The position numbers and the translations under genes are program-made. Below, piece after piece: positions 44,391 through 53,909 of a stretch of DNA of 64,000 nucleotides (position 1 is the stretch's first letter; the number at the start of each line of letters is the position of its first letter). The stretch comes from JAUSFM01 sp964343705 (GTDB taxonomy: Archaea; Nanobdellota; Nanobdellia; Woesearchaeales; UBA12501): the NCBI GenBank assembly GCA_964343705.1, contig CAYFJX010000001.1, positions 191,519 through 255,518 of the forward strand. Direction: 5' to 3'. Under the pieces are notes generated by a model. The model worked only from the letters and a program-made list of their open reading frames with translations. It made no database searches and had not been told where the DNA came from.

Positions 44391-45815
44391 ATGATAGACT
44401 ATTCAGAGTTGGGGCTGAAGATGGGCTTAGAGGTTCATCAACAAATCGAAGGACGTAAGCTATTCTGCAATTGTCCCACTACAATACGAAAGGACAAGCC
44501 AGACTTTGAAGTAGTTAGACGACTACGAACAGCGTCAGGAGAAACAGGGGCAGTAGATGTTGCAGCTCGCCATGAAGCTGAAAAAGGAAAACAGTTTACC
44601 TACCAAGGTTATGATGATACTACTTGCTTGCTTGAATTAGATGAACAACCCCCCAATGCAGTAAATGCAGAAGCATTAAAAATTTGCTTGCAAGTTTGTA
44701 AACTCCTTAATTGTGAAATTGTTGATGCAGTTCAGTTTATGAGAAAAACAGTTGTTGATGGTAGTAATACTTCAGGATTTCAACGAACAGCCTTGGTTGG
44801 TGTTGATGGTTGGATTGAGGTTGATGGGAAAAAAATTGGTGTTGATAGTGTGTGTCTTGAAGAAGAAGCTTGCCAAGTTGTTGAAAGGACAGACAACCAT
44901 GACATATATAATTTGTCTAGGCTTGGAATTCCCCTTATTGAAATTGCAACAGCCCCTGATATTAATGATCCTGAAGAGTGTAAAAAAGCAGCTTTACAGC
45001 TTGGCATGATTTTACGAAGTGTGCCTGGGATGAGAAGAGGCATTGGTAGTATCAGACAAGATGTGAACCTCTCCATAAAAAAAGGGTACAGAGTGGAAGT
45101 AAAAGGATTCCAAGAAGTAAAAAGCATTCCCCAAGTTTCTATTAATGAAATGCATAGGCAACTTGATGAAGCTAAGGCAGGCAAAAAAGGCGAGCCGCAT
45201 GTGCGTAAAGCTGAACCAGATGGAAGCACAAGCTTCTTGCGGCCAATGCCTGGTGCTGCACGTATGTATCCTGAAACTGATGTAAGAATCGTAGTACCTG
45301 GTGACGTAAATGTAGAAGATGTAAAATTATTAAGTGTAAAAGTTGATGAATTAAAAGAACTAGGCCTAGGCAAGGATCTTGCAGACAAGATTGCAAAGTC
45401 AGGCAAAGATGAACTTCTACTAGAAATAAAAAAGGAGTGCAAAGGCATTAAGTCAGCATTTATTGCTGAAACCTTAGTAAGTTACATCCCAGAAATACTG
45501 CGAAGCCATAAGCCTGCTGACCCATCAAAAATAAAAGACTCGCACATCAAAGAAATCTTTGGTGCACTTGAAAAAGGAAGCATTGCAAAAGATTCAGTTA
45601 TGGCTCTATTAGTTGATATTGCTAAGGGAGAGGGCATGGATCTTGCAAAGTATGGCATGATGTCAGATAAGGAGCTTGAAGTTGCGATTAAAGAAATTCT
45701 CAAAGAATCCGAAGGTGTGGCCTTCAAGGCATTGATTGGTAAGGCAATGGGCAAGCTCAAAGGCAAGGCTGATGCTCAAAAGGTCATTGCCATGTTAAAG
45801 AAGCTGAGTTCGTAA
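44391..45815 (+). CDS. gatE: Glutamyl-tRNA(Gln) amidotransferase subunit E, lacking the AspRS-like insertion
   Basis: 474 residues. The GatB/GatE catalytic cradle is clear (LGLKMGLEVHQQIEGRKLFC, GSIRQDVNLSI, RPMPGAARMYPETDV), and the helical plus YqeY-like tail domain (ALIGKAMGKLKGKADAQKVI) is present. Archaeal GatE is usually about 610-635 residues because of an AspRS-like (GAD) insertion before the RP-PGAARMYPETD motif. Here only a short linker (LDEAKAGKKGEPHVRKAEPD) is found. It phosphorylates and amidates Glu-tRNA(Gln). Cysteines of the zinc site (FCNC) are visible. Confidence 0.9.
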   Translation: MIDYSELGLKMGLEVHQQIEGRKLFCNCPTTIRKDKPDFEVVRRLRTASGETGAVDVAARHEAEKGKQFTYQGYDDTTCLLELDEQPPNAVNAEALKICLQVCKLLNCEIVDAVQFMRKTVVDGSNTSGFQRTALVGVDGWIEVDGKKIGVDSVCLEEEACQVVERTDNHDIYNLSRLGIPLIEIATAPDINDPEECKKAALQLGMILRSVPGMRRGIGSIRQDVNLSIKKGYRVEVKGFQEVKSIPQVSINEMHRQLDEAKAGKKGEPHVRKAEPDGSTSFLRPMPGAARMYPETDVRIVVPGDVNVEDVKLLSVKVDELKELGLGKDLADKIAKSGKDELLLEIKKECKGIKSAFIAETLVSYIPEILRSHKPADPSKIKDSHIKEIFGALEKGSIAKDSVMALLVDIAKGEGMDLAKYGMMSDKELEVAIKEILKESEGVAFKALIGKAMGKLKGKADAQKVIAMLKKLSS

Positions 45816-45845
45816 CCACTTGTTAATGAGTACAAAAACGAAAGG

Positions 45846-45853
45846 TTTATATA
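45846..45853 (+). promoter_or_regulatory. TATA box of the 45908 gene
   Basis: GAAAGG followed by TTTATATA. Expected start near 45876, leaving a leader of about 30 bases with AGAGGA 7 bases before the ATG. Confidence 0.65.
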
Positions 45854-45907
45854 GTAGTAGTTGTTTAGGGAAAAATATAAGTACTAAATAATATAGAGGA
45901 ACCATAA

Positions 45908-46642
45908 ATGAAAGGACACCCCCATATAAGAATAATTGGCCAATCAAGATTTCCAGAAAAGCCAGCTGAGAGAATCGCAGCTGAAAAAGAAATGGGAATA
46001 GTAATGAATGCCACCTATTTTGCAGCTTCTAAACCATTACAATTTCCAAACCTTGGAAAAGTAGATGATTCAGATTTATCAGACAAAGTAACTTTTGCCG
46101 ACATCATACCAGGAAGTGTAGTCTATGCAGGAGAGCACATTCAAGTTACTGTCCCTGTTAACATGTATGGTGAACCCGTTAATCCAAGATATGACAAAGG
46201 CTGTATTATGCACCCCTTTACAATTAGAGATGATGTTCCACAGGGATTTAGTATGAAGGGAAAAGAGCTAAGAAAACGCCCAATAAATACAGCGATAGGA
46301 GAATCACCACTACCAATCCCAGAAACATATGATCAACTTGAAAGAACCCCTGGCTTACAAGAAAAAATAAATAAATATCTTGCTAATTGTCCAGAACACA
46401 ACGACCGCACCCTTACAATGGAGCGAACAGTAAGCGTAGTGATTCCAGAAGGTACAGGACTTGAAGTTGAATGGGTATCATCTCCTGATGAAAATGAGTC
46501 AGGAAAATACATAGTGGAAGTTAAAGGACTGCCCAAAGTAGGAATTCTTAAAGACCAACTAGCAACACAAACGTCAATGAACCCATTCAATGACGAATAC
46601 TTTAATTTAGATACAAGCGAGAACCCCCTTGCTGATTTTTAA
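45908..46642 (+). CDS. Hypothetical 244-aa protein
   Basis: 244 residues, soluble, Pro-rich, with short strands (SVVYAGEHIQVTVPVN, KYIVEVKGLPKVGI) and acidic turns. No family is recognised. The start is well supported by AGAGGA and a strong TATA box. It is alone between gatE and the sugar cluster. The AERIAAEKEMGIVMNATYF segment and a single CPEHND motif are its most distinctive parts. Confidence 0.55.
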   Translation: MKGHPHIRIIGQSRFPEKPAERIAAEKEMGIVMNATYFAASKPLQFPNLGKVDDSDLSDKVTFADIIPGSVVYAGEHIQVTVPVNMYGEPVNPRYDKGCIMHPFTIRDDVPQGFSMKGKELRKRPINTAIGESPLPIPETYDQLERTPGLQEKINKYLANCPEHNDRTLTMERTVSVVIPEGTGLEVEWVSSPDENESGKYIVEVKGLPKVGILKDQLATQTSMNPFNDEYFNLDTSENPLADF

Positions 46643-46835
46643 TCCACACTCCTATTTTTAATTCTTTTTTTAATAGTCCTTTCTCCAGTTATCTATGCAC
46701 TTCCCCCCAAACCCCTTCTTTTTTAAAGTGAGAGAGCATCTTTAAATACTAGTGCTTTGTCTCACCATTATAAATAAAGCAAAGGAAATAGACAGATAAT
46801 ACACCAATAAATAGTGGTGAGGTGTCAGACAACAC

Positions 46836-48305
46836 ATGAAAAAAGTCCGTATTATTCCTCGTTTAGACATTAAAGGACCCAATGTAGTAAAAGGGCTCCA
46901 ATTAGAAGGTTTGCGAGTAGTTGGCAACCCCACAGAACTAGCCAAGCGCTATTATGACCAAGGTGCTGATGAAATTCTCTACATTGATATTGTGGCAAGC
47001 CTGTACGAGCGTAATAATCTTCTTGACATTGTGTCAAAGACAACCTCTGCAGGGGTTTTCATTCCAATGACCGTGGCTGGTGGTGTGCGCAGTCTTGATG
47101 ATGTAAAAAAATTATTGCGAGCTGGCGCTGACAAGGTGGCAATCAACACTGCTGCAACCAGGCGTCCTGATTTCATTCGTGAAGCAGTTGAGATGTTTGG
47201 CTCCCAGTGTATTGTTGGTTCCATTGAAGCAAAGTACAAAGATGGAAGATGGGAAGCTTACATTGACAATGGCAGGGAGTGCACCGGAAGAGATGCTATT
47301 GAATGGGCAAAAAAGCTAGTGGAACTTGGCTGTGGCGAACTTCTGGTTACTGCTGTTGACCGAGATGGCATGGAAAAAGGAATGGATATTGAACTTATCA
47401 AAAAAATCACAGAAGCTGTTCCAGTCCCAGTTATTGGCTGTGGTGGTGCTGGCAATGCTGATGACATTCATTCTTGCCTACAAGAAGCAGGTTGTGATGG
47501 TGTTGCCTTTGGCTCAGTTCTTCATTATAACAAAACAACCATAACAGATGTAAAAAAGGTTCTTACATCAAAAGGTTTGCAGATACGAGAAACTAAAGAA
47601 GGTAACGAAACTGAAAATGTTTCAGCTACCAAACCAACAGAACAAACAACAAAAAAAACAGTATCTATTATCGATTATGAAGTTGGCAATCACAAGAGTG
47701 TTATTTCAGCGTTTGAAGCACTAGGAAATCCTGTCAAGATCGTGAAAACAGGGGAAGAAGTATTAAACGCTGAACTGTTAGTGCTACCCGGAGATGGAGC
47801 ATTTGGCTTTGCAATGGAACAACTCAGGAAACAAGAACTTATCCAACCATTACAAAACTACATTGAACAAGGTAAGCCCTTGTTTGGAATCTGCCTTGGA
47901 ATGCAATTATTAATGACTGAAAGTGATGAGTTTGGTGCTCATAAAGGATTAAACATTATCCCTGGCAGAGTTATTAAACTCAAACCTGTTGAACACGTAC
48001 AAGAACCAGGCTATAGGGTTCCTCACATGGGTTGGAATACAATAACAAAGCCTGCTGGCGCTGACTGGAATAACACCATACTACAAGAAACACCAAATGG
48101 TCCTGAAAATAATGCTCTGGCGTACTTTGTCCACTCACACTGCGTTGTCCCTGCTGATGACCAAAGTGCTCTTGCAAAAACCACCTATGGTGGTCAGGAG
48201 TTCTGTACTGTTATCAAGAAGGGCAATGTGTTTGGCACGCAATTTCACCCAGAAAAAAGTGGAAGTATAGGCATGGATATTGTACGACAATTTAGCAGCA
48301 TGTAA
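46836..48305 (+). CDS. hisFH: HisF-HisH fusion, glutamine-driven ammonia supplier of a sugar-modification pathway
   Basis: 489 residues. Residues 1-255 are a HisF (beta/alpha)8 barrel with Asp11 (IPRLDIKG) and Asp175 (VTAVDRDGME). A linker (about 256-273) joins a HisH-type glutaminase (275-489) with the triad Cys353 (GICLGMQL), His471 and Glu473 (FHPEKS). The eukaryotic His7 has the opposite order. No histidine genes are nearby, and the next gene is a sugar amidotransferase. HisF/HisH pairs of Pseudomonas and Campylobacter supply ammonia for acetamidino sugars, so that role is inferred here. Confidence 0.85.
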   Translation: MKKVRIIPRLDIKGPNVVKGLQLEGLRVVGNPTELAKRYYDQGADEILYIDIVASLYERNNLLDIVSKTTSAGVFIPMTVAGGVRSLDDVKKLLRAGADKVAINTAATRRPDFIREAVEMFGSQCIVGSIEAKYKDGRWEAYIDNGRECTGRDAIEWAKKLVELGCGELLVTAVDRDGMEKGMDIELIKKITEAVPVPVIGCGGAGNADDIHSCLQEAGCDGVAFGSVLHYNKTTITDVKKVLTSKGLQIRETKEGNETENVSATKPTEQTTKKTVSIIDYEVGNHKSVISAFEALGNPVKIVKTGEEVLNAELLVLPGDGAFGFAMEQLRKQELIQPLQNYIEQGKPLFGICLGMQLLMTESDEFGAHKGLNIIPGRVIKLKPVEHVQEPGYRVPHMGWNTITKPAGADWNNTILQETPNGPENNALAYFVHSHCVVPADDQSALAKTTYGGQEFCTVIKKGNVFGTQFHPEKSGSIGMDIVRQFSSM

Positions 48306-48373
48306 CAAAGCATGTAATAGAATACAATCGAACATATAAAAGAATAACCATCATAAAGCACAAGGTGATACAC

Positions 48374-49825
48374 ATGGAACAAGAAAACAGCGAACAAACA
48401 AACACCGAACAAGGAATAGAAAAATACAAGCCTGATCTTACAATGGATGAAAAAGTTGACCTTAGTGACGACCCTGAAGCTGAGGCAGAACTAGAAACAA
48501 TGTATGGGCTACCAGCCAAGGTACAGTTCTGTACAAAATGCATATTATCAAATCAACGCCCAAATTCAGCAATTGAATTCAGACATACTATTGAAACAAA
48601 AAAGCCCACACTCAATATTGCAGATGATGGCGTGTGCGACCCATGTAAGCTGTGTGAGAAAAAAGACGCAGAAATTGATTGGAAAAAGCGTGAAGCAGAA
48701 TTATGGGCGTTATGTGATAAGTACCGAAGAAATGATGGACGGTATGATTGTATTGTTCCAGGTAGTGGTGGAAAGGACAGTATCCAAGCAGCATGGTTGT
48801 TAAAGTACAAGTTTAAGATGAATCCTTTAACAGTAACATGGGCACCCCACATTCATACGCCGTATGGTTGGAAGAACTTCCAAGCATGGATCCATAAAGG
48901 AGGATTTGACAATATTCTTTTCACACCAAACGGAAAAGTACATAGGCTGGTAACTAAGCTTGCCTTCAAGAATTTACTACATGCATTCCAACCATTTATT
49001 TTGGGACAGAAGAATATTGGTGCTCGCTTTGCACTGATGTATGATGTACCCCTTGTTTTCTATGGGGAGAATGAAGCAGAGTATGGAAATCCAATTCAAG
49101 ATTCTGTAACCCCAATGCGGTCTGCAATTTATCATGCAGGCAAGGATTATGAAAACATGTCTATTGGCGGGGTTTCAGTCAAAGAACTCCGAGAAAAATA
49201 CGGCTTAAGCATGAATGATCTTATGCCATACCTGCCACTAGATCCTGACCAAGTTGAACAAAAAGGAATCCAAGTACACTACATGGGTTACTACGTGAAC
49301 TGGGATCCTCAAGAAGCATATTATTTTGCTGTAGACAAGATTGGCTTCCAACCCAATGACCAGCGAACTGAAGGAACTTACTCCAAATACAATAGTATTG
49401 ACGACAAAACAGACCCATACCATTACTGGACCACCTACATTAAGTTTGGTCTTGGAAGGGCAAGTTATGACTCTGCTCAAGAGATCCGTAATAAGAAGAT
49501 CACACGTGAAGAGGCTGTTGCTCTTGTCAAAAAGTTTGATGGGGAATTCCCACGAAGATACTTCCCTGAATTCCTTGAATACATGGATATGACAGAAGAA
49601 GAGTTCTTTGCAACTGTTGACAAGTTTAGACCAAAACACTTGTGGAAAAAGGTCGATGGCAAGTGGCAATTAAGGCATGCTGTTTGGCATAAACGGCATG
49701 CAGTTGACACCGCAACACCAGGCCAAGAAAACAATAACACAGAAAGCACAGAAGTAAAAAAAGGGGATAGAGAAGCACAGGAGGCTGAAGTACACAATGA
49801 ACCAACCCCACCCCCAACCAACTGA
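48374..49825 (+). CDS. N-acetyl sugar amidotransferase (WbpG/PseA family)
   Basis: 483 residues. ATG at 48374 is preferred over a GTG at 48365 because AAGGTGAT precedes it. Zinc-type cysteines (FCTKCILSNQRP, CDPCKLCEKK) precede an N-type ATP-pyrophosphatase loop VPGSGGKDSIQA. The family uses ATP and ammonia to convert an acetamido to an acetamidino group on pseudaminic, legionaminic or related sugars. The C-terminal 45 residues are a polar tail. Its 3' end overlaps the NeuB-NeuC gene by 29 bases, and the HisF-HisH fusion lies 68 bases upstream. Confidence 0.88.
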   Translation: MEQENSEQTNTEQGIEKYKPDLTMDEKVDLSDDPEAEAELETMYGLPAKVQFCTKCILSNQRPNSAIEFRHTIETKKPTLNIADDGVCDPCKLCEKKDAEIDWKKREAELWALCDKYRRNDGRYDCIVPGSGGKDSIQAAWLLKYKFKMNPLTVTWAPHIHTPYGWKNFQAWIHKGGFDNILFTPNGKVHRLVTKLAFKNLLHAFQPFILGQKNIGARFALMYDVPLVFYGENEAEYGNPIQDSVTPMRSAIYHAGKDYENMSIGGVSVKELREKYGLSMNDLMPYLPLDPDQVEQKGIQVHYMGYYVNWDPQEAYYFAVDKIGFQPNDQRTEGTYSKYNSIDDKTDPYHYWTTYIKFGLGRASYDSAQEIRNKKITREEAVALVKKFDGEFPRRYFPEFLEYMDMTEEEFFATVDKFRPKHLWKKVDGKWQLRHAVWHKRHAVDTATPGQENNNTESTEVKKGDREAQEAEVHNEPTPPPTN

Positions 49826-52115
49826 CACTACAATCACAATTGCAAACAGAACTATCGGCAAGGGCAATCCTTGTTTTATCATAGCTGAAGCAGGTGTAAA
49901 CCACAATGGGAGTCTTGACCTTGCAAAGAAACTTGTGGATGCTGCTGTTGAAGCAGGAGCTGACGCAGTAAAATTTCAAACATTTAAAACAGAAGATATT
50001 GTAACTGAAGAAGCTGAACAAGCAGCATACCAAAAAGAGAACACTGGAAAGTCAGAGTCCCAGTATGCTATGCTCAAGCGACTTGAGCTTAGTGAGGAAG
50101 ATCATAAAGAACTTGCACACTACTGTGCACAAAAAGAACTCATTTTCTCGTCAACTCCCCACTCAAGTATTCGTGATGCTGATTTTCTTGCAACACTAGG
50201 TGTTTCTTTTTACAAAATTGGCTCTGGAGATTTAACTAACCTTCCCTTCTTACATGCTTTGGCACAAACTGGCACACCCCTTATTGTTTCAACAGGCATG
50301 GGAAATGAGGAGGAGATTAAAGAAGCATATGAAACAATCAAAAATGTTGGAAAAAGCCCTGTTGTTTTTTTACAATGCACAACAAGCTACCCTTGCCCCA
50401 GCGAGCTTGCAAATGTAAAAGGCATAGACACATTACAAAAAACAATTCCAGTCCCTATTGGTTATTCTGACCATACAACAAGTCTTGCTCCTGGAGCGCT
50501 TGCAGCTGCTCTTGGCGCGTGTGTTATTGAAAAACATTTCACCCTCAACAAAAACATGGAAGGGCCAGATCATAAGGCCTCGCTTGACCCTGCTGAATTG
50601 AAAAAGTATGTTGAGTTAGTTCGTTTTGTTGAAAAGGAAAAAATGCCTGTTGAAAACGTGTACAGCATTATACAACAAGAAAAGGGAATCAACCTAGAAT
50701 CAACACCTGCAACCTTCCTAGGCAATGGTTCACTTGCACCATTCGAAGAAGAACTTGCCATTGCAAAAGTCGCCAGGAAAAGTGTTGTTGCAGCCCAAGA
50801 TACACCGACTGGAACAGTTCTCACTGATAAGCATATTGCATTCAAACGACCAGGCACTGGCCTTTCTCCAAAATACGCGTATGGAAAGCATAATGTGATA
50901 CTTGGAAAAACAACAAAAACAACAATCAAGAAGAACACAGCAGTAACTCTTGAGATGTTAGGAGATGCCCCAATCCAAACCCCATGGAAGGTCCTCTATG
51001 TTTCTGGCAGCAGAGCTGATTACGGTTTAATGAGGCACACACTACAAGCAATTCAGAAGCACCCCTCCCTTAGCTTGCACATAGCAGTAACTGGCATGCA
51101 CCTTATGGAAGAGTTTGGAAAAACCGAGCAAGAAATTACACATGATCAAATCCCTTTTACAGTACTTGATGCCAAGTACACAAAAGATGATAAAAAATCA
51201 ATGGCTCTGTTTTTGGGAGACTTCACACAAAAACTCACCCAGTTTATGTATGAGCATACGCCAGATGTGGTTTTGCTTCTTGGTGACCGGGCAGAGATGC
51301 TTGCTGGTGCCACTGTTGCTGCATATCTTGGCATTCCTGTAGCCCATATTCATGGTGGTGATGTTTCTTCAACAGTGGATGATACAGTTCGGCATGCTAT
51401 TACCAAACTGAGCCATATTCATTTTGCAGCAACCGAACAAAGTGCACAACGTATCAAAAACATGGGTGAAAACCCACAACATGTTTTTGTTTCAGGAGCT
51501 CCTGGTTTGGACAATCCCACTAAAGAGTTGACACCTACAGAAACAGATCAGCTCCTACAAAAGTACGGAGTAACACAACAATTTATTCTTGTTTTACAAC
51601 ACCCTGTAAGTGCTGAAGATGGAGACGCCGGAAGGCAGATGCGAGAAACAATGGAAGCCGTTATGGCCTCACACGTACCCGCAGTTGTAGTATACCCTAA
51701 TGCAGATGCTGGGGGCAGAGCAATGATTGCTGTTATTGAAGAATACAGAGGAAAAGAAAACATTTCAATACACAAGCATATTCCACGAAAGGACTTTCTC
51801 GGATTACTAGCCTCAGCAAGTGTCCTTGTGGGCAATTCAAGCGCAGGCATTATTGAATCACCCTCTTTCAAACTTCCTGTTATCAACATTGGGACACGAC
51901 AGCAAGGACGTGAACGATCAAACAATGTACTTGATGTGACGTATGATCAGCACGCCATCAAAGCTACGATTACACAAGCCATGAGCTTTGAATTCAAAGA
52001 ACATGTAAAAACATGTGAAAACCCATACCAGAAAAATATCGCTTGTGAGATCATACCTGAGAAACTTGCAAGTATTGCATTGACAAGCATGCTACTGCAA
52101 AAGAGAATTGTGTAG
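49797..52115 (+). CDS. neuB-neuC: NeuB-NeuC fusion: nonulosonic acid synthase plus hydrolysing UDP-sugar 2-epimerase
   Basis: 772 residues. The first about 385 are a sialic/legionaminic acid synthase: AEAGVNHNGSLDLAK, AVKFQTFK, GYSDHT, then a SAF (antifreeze-like) domain around RKSVVAAQDTPTGTVL. Residues about 395-772 are NeuC/LegG-like: YVSGSRADYGLM, LGDRAEMLAGA, IHGGDVSSTVDD and VGNSSAGIIESP. The second half would yield a ManNAc-type sugar and the first half condense it with phosphoenolpyruvate. Fusing both steps may channel the sugar. GGAGG lies 10-11 bases before the ATG. Confidence 0.88.
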   Translation: MNQPHPQPTDTTITIANRTIGKGNPCFIIAEAGVNHNGSLDLAKKLVDAAVEAGADAVKFQTFKTEDIVTEEAEQAAYQKENTGKSESQYAMLKRLELSEEDHKELAHYCAQKELIFSSTPHSSIRDADFLATLGVSFYKIGSGDLTNLPFLHALAQTGTPLIVSTGMGNEEEIKEAYETIKNVGKSPVVFLQCTTSYPCPSELANVKGIDTLQKTIPVPIGYSDHTTSLAPGALAAALGACVIEKHFTLNKNMEGPDHKASLDPAELKKYVELVRFVEKEKMPVENVYSIIQQEKGINLESTPATFLGNGSLAPFEEELAIAKVARKSVVAAQDTPTGTVLTDKHIAFKRPGTGLSPKYAYGKHNVILGKTTKTTIKKNTAVTLEMLGDAPIQTPWKVLYVSGSRADYGLMRHTLQAIQKHPSLSLHIAVTGMHLMEEFGKTEQEITHDQIPFTVLDAKYTKDDKKSMALFLGDFTQKLTQFMYEHTPDVVLLLGDRAEMLAGATVAAYLGIPVAHIHGGDVSSTVDDTVRHAITKLSHIHFAATEQSAQRIKNMGENPQHVFVSGAPGLDNPTKELTPTETDQLLQKYGVTQQFILVLQHPVSAEDGDAGRQMRETMEAVMASHVPAVVVYPNADAGGRAMIAVIEEYRGKENISIHKHIPRKDFLGLLASASVLVGNSSAGIIESPSFKLPVINIGTRQQGRERSNNVLDVTYDQHAIKATITQAMSFEFKEHVKTCENPYQKNIACEIIPEKLASIALTSMLLQKRIV

Positions 52116-52129
52116 TTTAGAAACAAGTC

Positions 52130-53827
52130 TTATTTGTAATCATCCAGTTTCTTCTTAATAAAATCAACTGCTCGTTGTGGAGCATTAGCATCTGCTTTAT
52201 AACAAAACAGCTCGTTAAAAGCTTTTCGTTGCCTCTCTAGTTTTTTTCTAAAAGAAGCATCACCAAGTACTTTTTGGATGACAGGCAATACCTCCCCATC
52301 TGGTGCAACCTTAAGAACTGCCTCACTATTGTCAAAAAATTTGCCTGACATGTCAATACGGTTTCTGTCATATAAGTCAATAAGAATAACTGGTTTGTTA
52401 AGGAGGCTTGCTTCAAATAATGCAGTTGAAAAAAAGCATACAAACAAGTCACAATCAGCTATAAGTTCATACAATACCTTCTTGCCTAATCCTCCTTCAA
52501 TAACACGCATGTTAGTTGCTGATAATTCTTTGATAATCTGTTTATATAGAGTTATGTATTGTTGTTTTTCAAGAGGGTGTGGTTTGATGATGATTTCATA
52601 TTCATCATCTAATTCCATGAGTTCTGTAAGGTATTGCTTCATACGCCGAGCATAATCTTCTTCTGTTGACGCGTTCTCCTGAACCAGTGGGCCAGTGCAA
52701 AAAAGAATACTCTTTTTGCCAGTTGTAGGCACAGCTGCTCTTTTTTGGTAATCTTGTAATCCTGAAAAGGTTATGGGTCCAATTGCTTGGACATTTTTTG
52801 GTGAAGCACCCAGCTTAATAAGTTGGTCACGCTCAATAATGCTGTTTACAAGGAAAAAGTTGTCTTTTCCATACGTCCATGGCGTACTTGACATCCCCAT
52901 ACCAGGGAACAAACTAATGGTTGGTATGCCAAGTAAGTCTGCTGCTTTTATTGCACACCTGTCAAGAATCCCAGCAGGAGCATAAATGACAAGAGCCTTT
53001 GCACCATTTTCCCCAAGTAATCTTTTGAATGTCTCAAGGTAGGTGATGGTGACTTGTATTAGTTCAGAAGAAAAAAAGAAATCAAGAGCTGGTTCTGCAA
53101 GGGAGAAGATTTTTGCATCTTCTTCAGACTTGTTTTGGAAGTGTTCAGCAAGCTTGGTTTTGAACTCTTGCCATTCCTTATTGAGTCCTGGTGCTGTATG
53201 TGTTGCAAGATCTTGAATGTCTTGGGTAGTAAAACGTGGAAAGTAATATTTGAAAGGTGTTGCCCGTAGTGGAACTGGTTTTGACATTGCATCAACTACA
53301 AGGACCTCTGGATCTAATGCCTCATCTTTTTTTGCCAAGGAATGGACTGATTCTATCCGATCAATCGCAAAGGTCTTGTTTTCTTTGTCAATATCAAGTG
53401 CTATGCTATGCACTAAGAAAAAAACAGGGGCACCTTGATTTTTCCCCCCATCCCCATCCTGTTTAGCAGAATCCAAAAAGTCCGGTATTTTTCTATTGGC
53501 TCTTTTCCGCTTAAGTTTTTCATTAACCACCAAACCTTTAGCAAGGATTTTCCCTGTTGCTTTTTTTTGTTGGATGTGTAACCAACGACGGCGTGGCGAA
53601 GCCTTCTTGTAACGGAGCAGTGTATCAAAATTATCAAATTGAGAAGGCACAGAATCACGCATGAATCGAATTTTATAGAACCACCAGAGAGGAAGTGAAT
53701 CATATGTTATGGAGTTAATTGTTTTGCCCTCAATCTTGACTGAATCCAGTTGCTCCATAAAGCGATGTAGCGCTGTCTTGGCCTTTTGTTTGTTGGCTTT
53801 TGGATTCTGAGATGCTGCTTCCCCCAT
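52130..53827 (-). CDS. Putative GT-B transferase of the surface-glycan cluster
   Basis: 565 residues. The C-terminal half resembles capsule-type glycosyl or CDP-polyol transferases and the 2-epimerase-like GT-B fold: SLFPGMGMSSTPWTYGK, ILFCTGPLVQEN, EIIIKPHPLEKQ (His-Pro motif) and CDLFVCFFSTALFEASLL. The N-terminal about 230 residues are basic and unassigned. It may transfer the nonulosonic acid made by its neighbours. The promoter TTTATAAA is 23-30 bases upstream (leaderless). It is convergent with neuB-neuC and divergent from the aminotransferase gene. Confidence 0.65.
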   Translation of the reverse strand: MGEAASQNPKANKQKAKTALHRFMEQLDSVKIEGKTINSITYDSLPLWWFYKIRFMRDSVPSQFDNFDTLLRYKKASPRRRWLHIQQKKATGKILAKGLVVNEKLKRKRANRKIPDFLDSAKQDGDGGKNQGAPVFFLVHSIALDIDKENKTFAIDRIESVHSLAKKDEALDPEVLVVDAMSKPVPLRATPFKYYFPRFTTQDIQDLATHTAPGLNKEWQEFKTKLAEHFQNKSEEDAKIFSLAEPALDFFFSSELIQVTITYLETFKRLLGENGAKALVIYAPAGILDRCAIKAADLLGIPTISLFPGMGMSSTPWTYGKDNFFLVNSIIERDQLIKLGASPKNVQAIGPITFSGLQDYQKRAAVPTTGKKSILFCTGPLVQENASTEEDYARRMKQYLTELMELDDEYEIIIKPHPLEKQQYITLYKQIIKELSATNMRVIEGGLGKKVLYELIADCDLFVCFFSTALFEASLLNKPVILIDLYDRNRIDMSGKFFDNSEAVLKVAPDGEVLPVIQKVLGDASFRKKLERQRKAFNELFCYKADANAPQRAVDFIKKKLDDYK

Positions 53828-53849
53828 GTGTTTTCGTGTTGCCCACCCA

Positions 53850-53887
53850 TTTATAAAGGTTATGACTGCACACTAAATCTTTTTAAA
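53850..53887. promoter_or_regulatory. Back-to-back leaderless promoters
   Basis: Minus-strand TTTATAAA (53850-53857) serves the gene starting at 53827. Plus-strand TTTTTAAA (53880-53887) serves the gene starting at 53910. Both TATA boxes end about 23 bases before their start codons. Confidence 0.65.
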
Positions 53888-53909
53888 GCAATGATTTTCC
53901 CATGGATAC

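Noticed and set aside
46836..48305. Histidine biosynthesis enzyme (imidazole glycerol phosphate synthase)
   Set aside because: The sequence alone cannot exclude it, but the sugar amidotransferase and nonulosonic genes next to it make the ammonia-supply role more likely.
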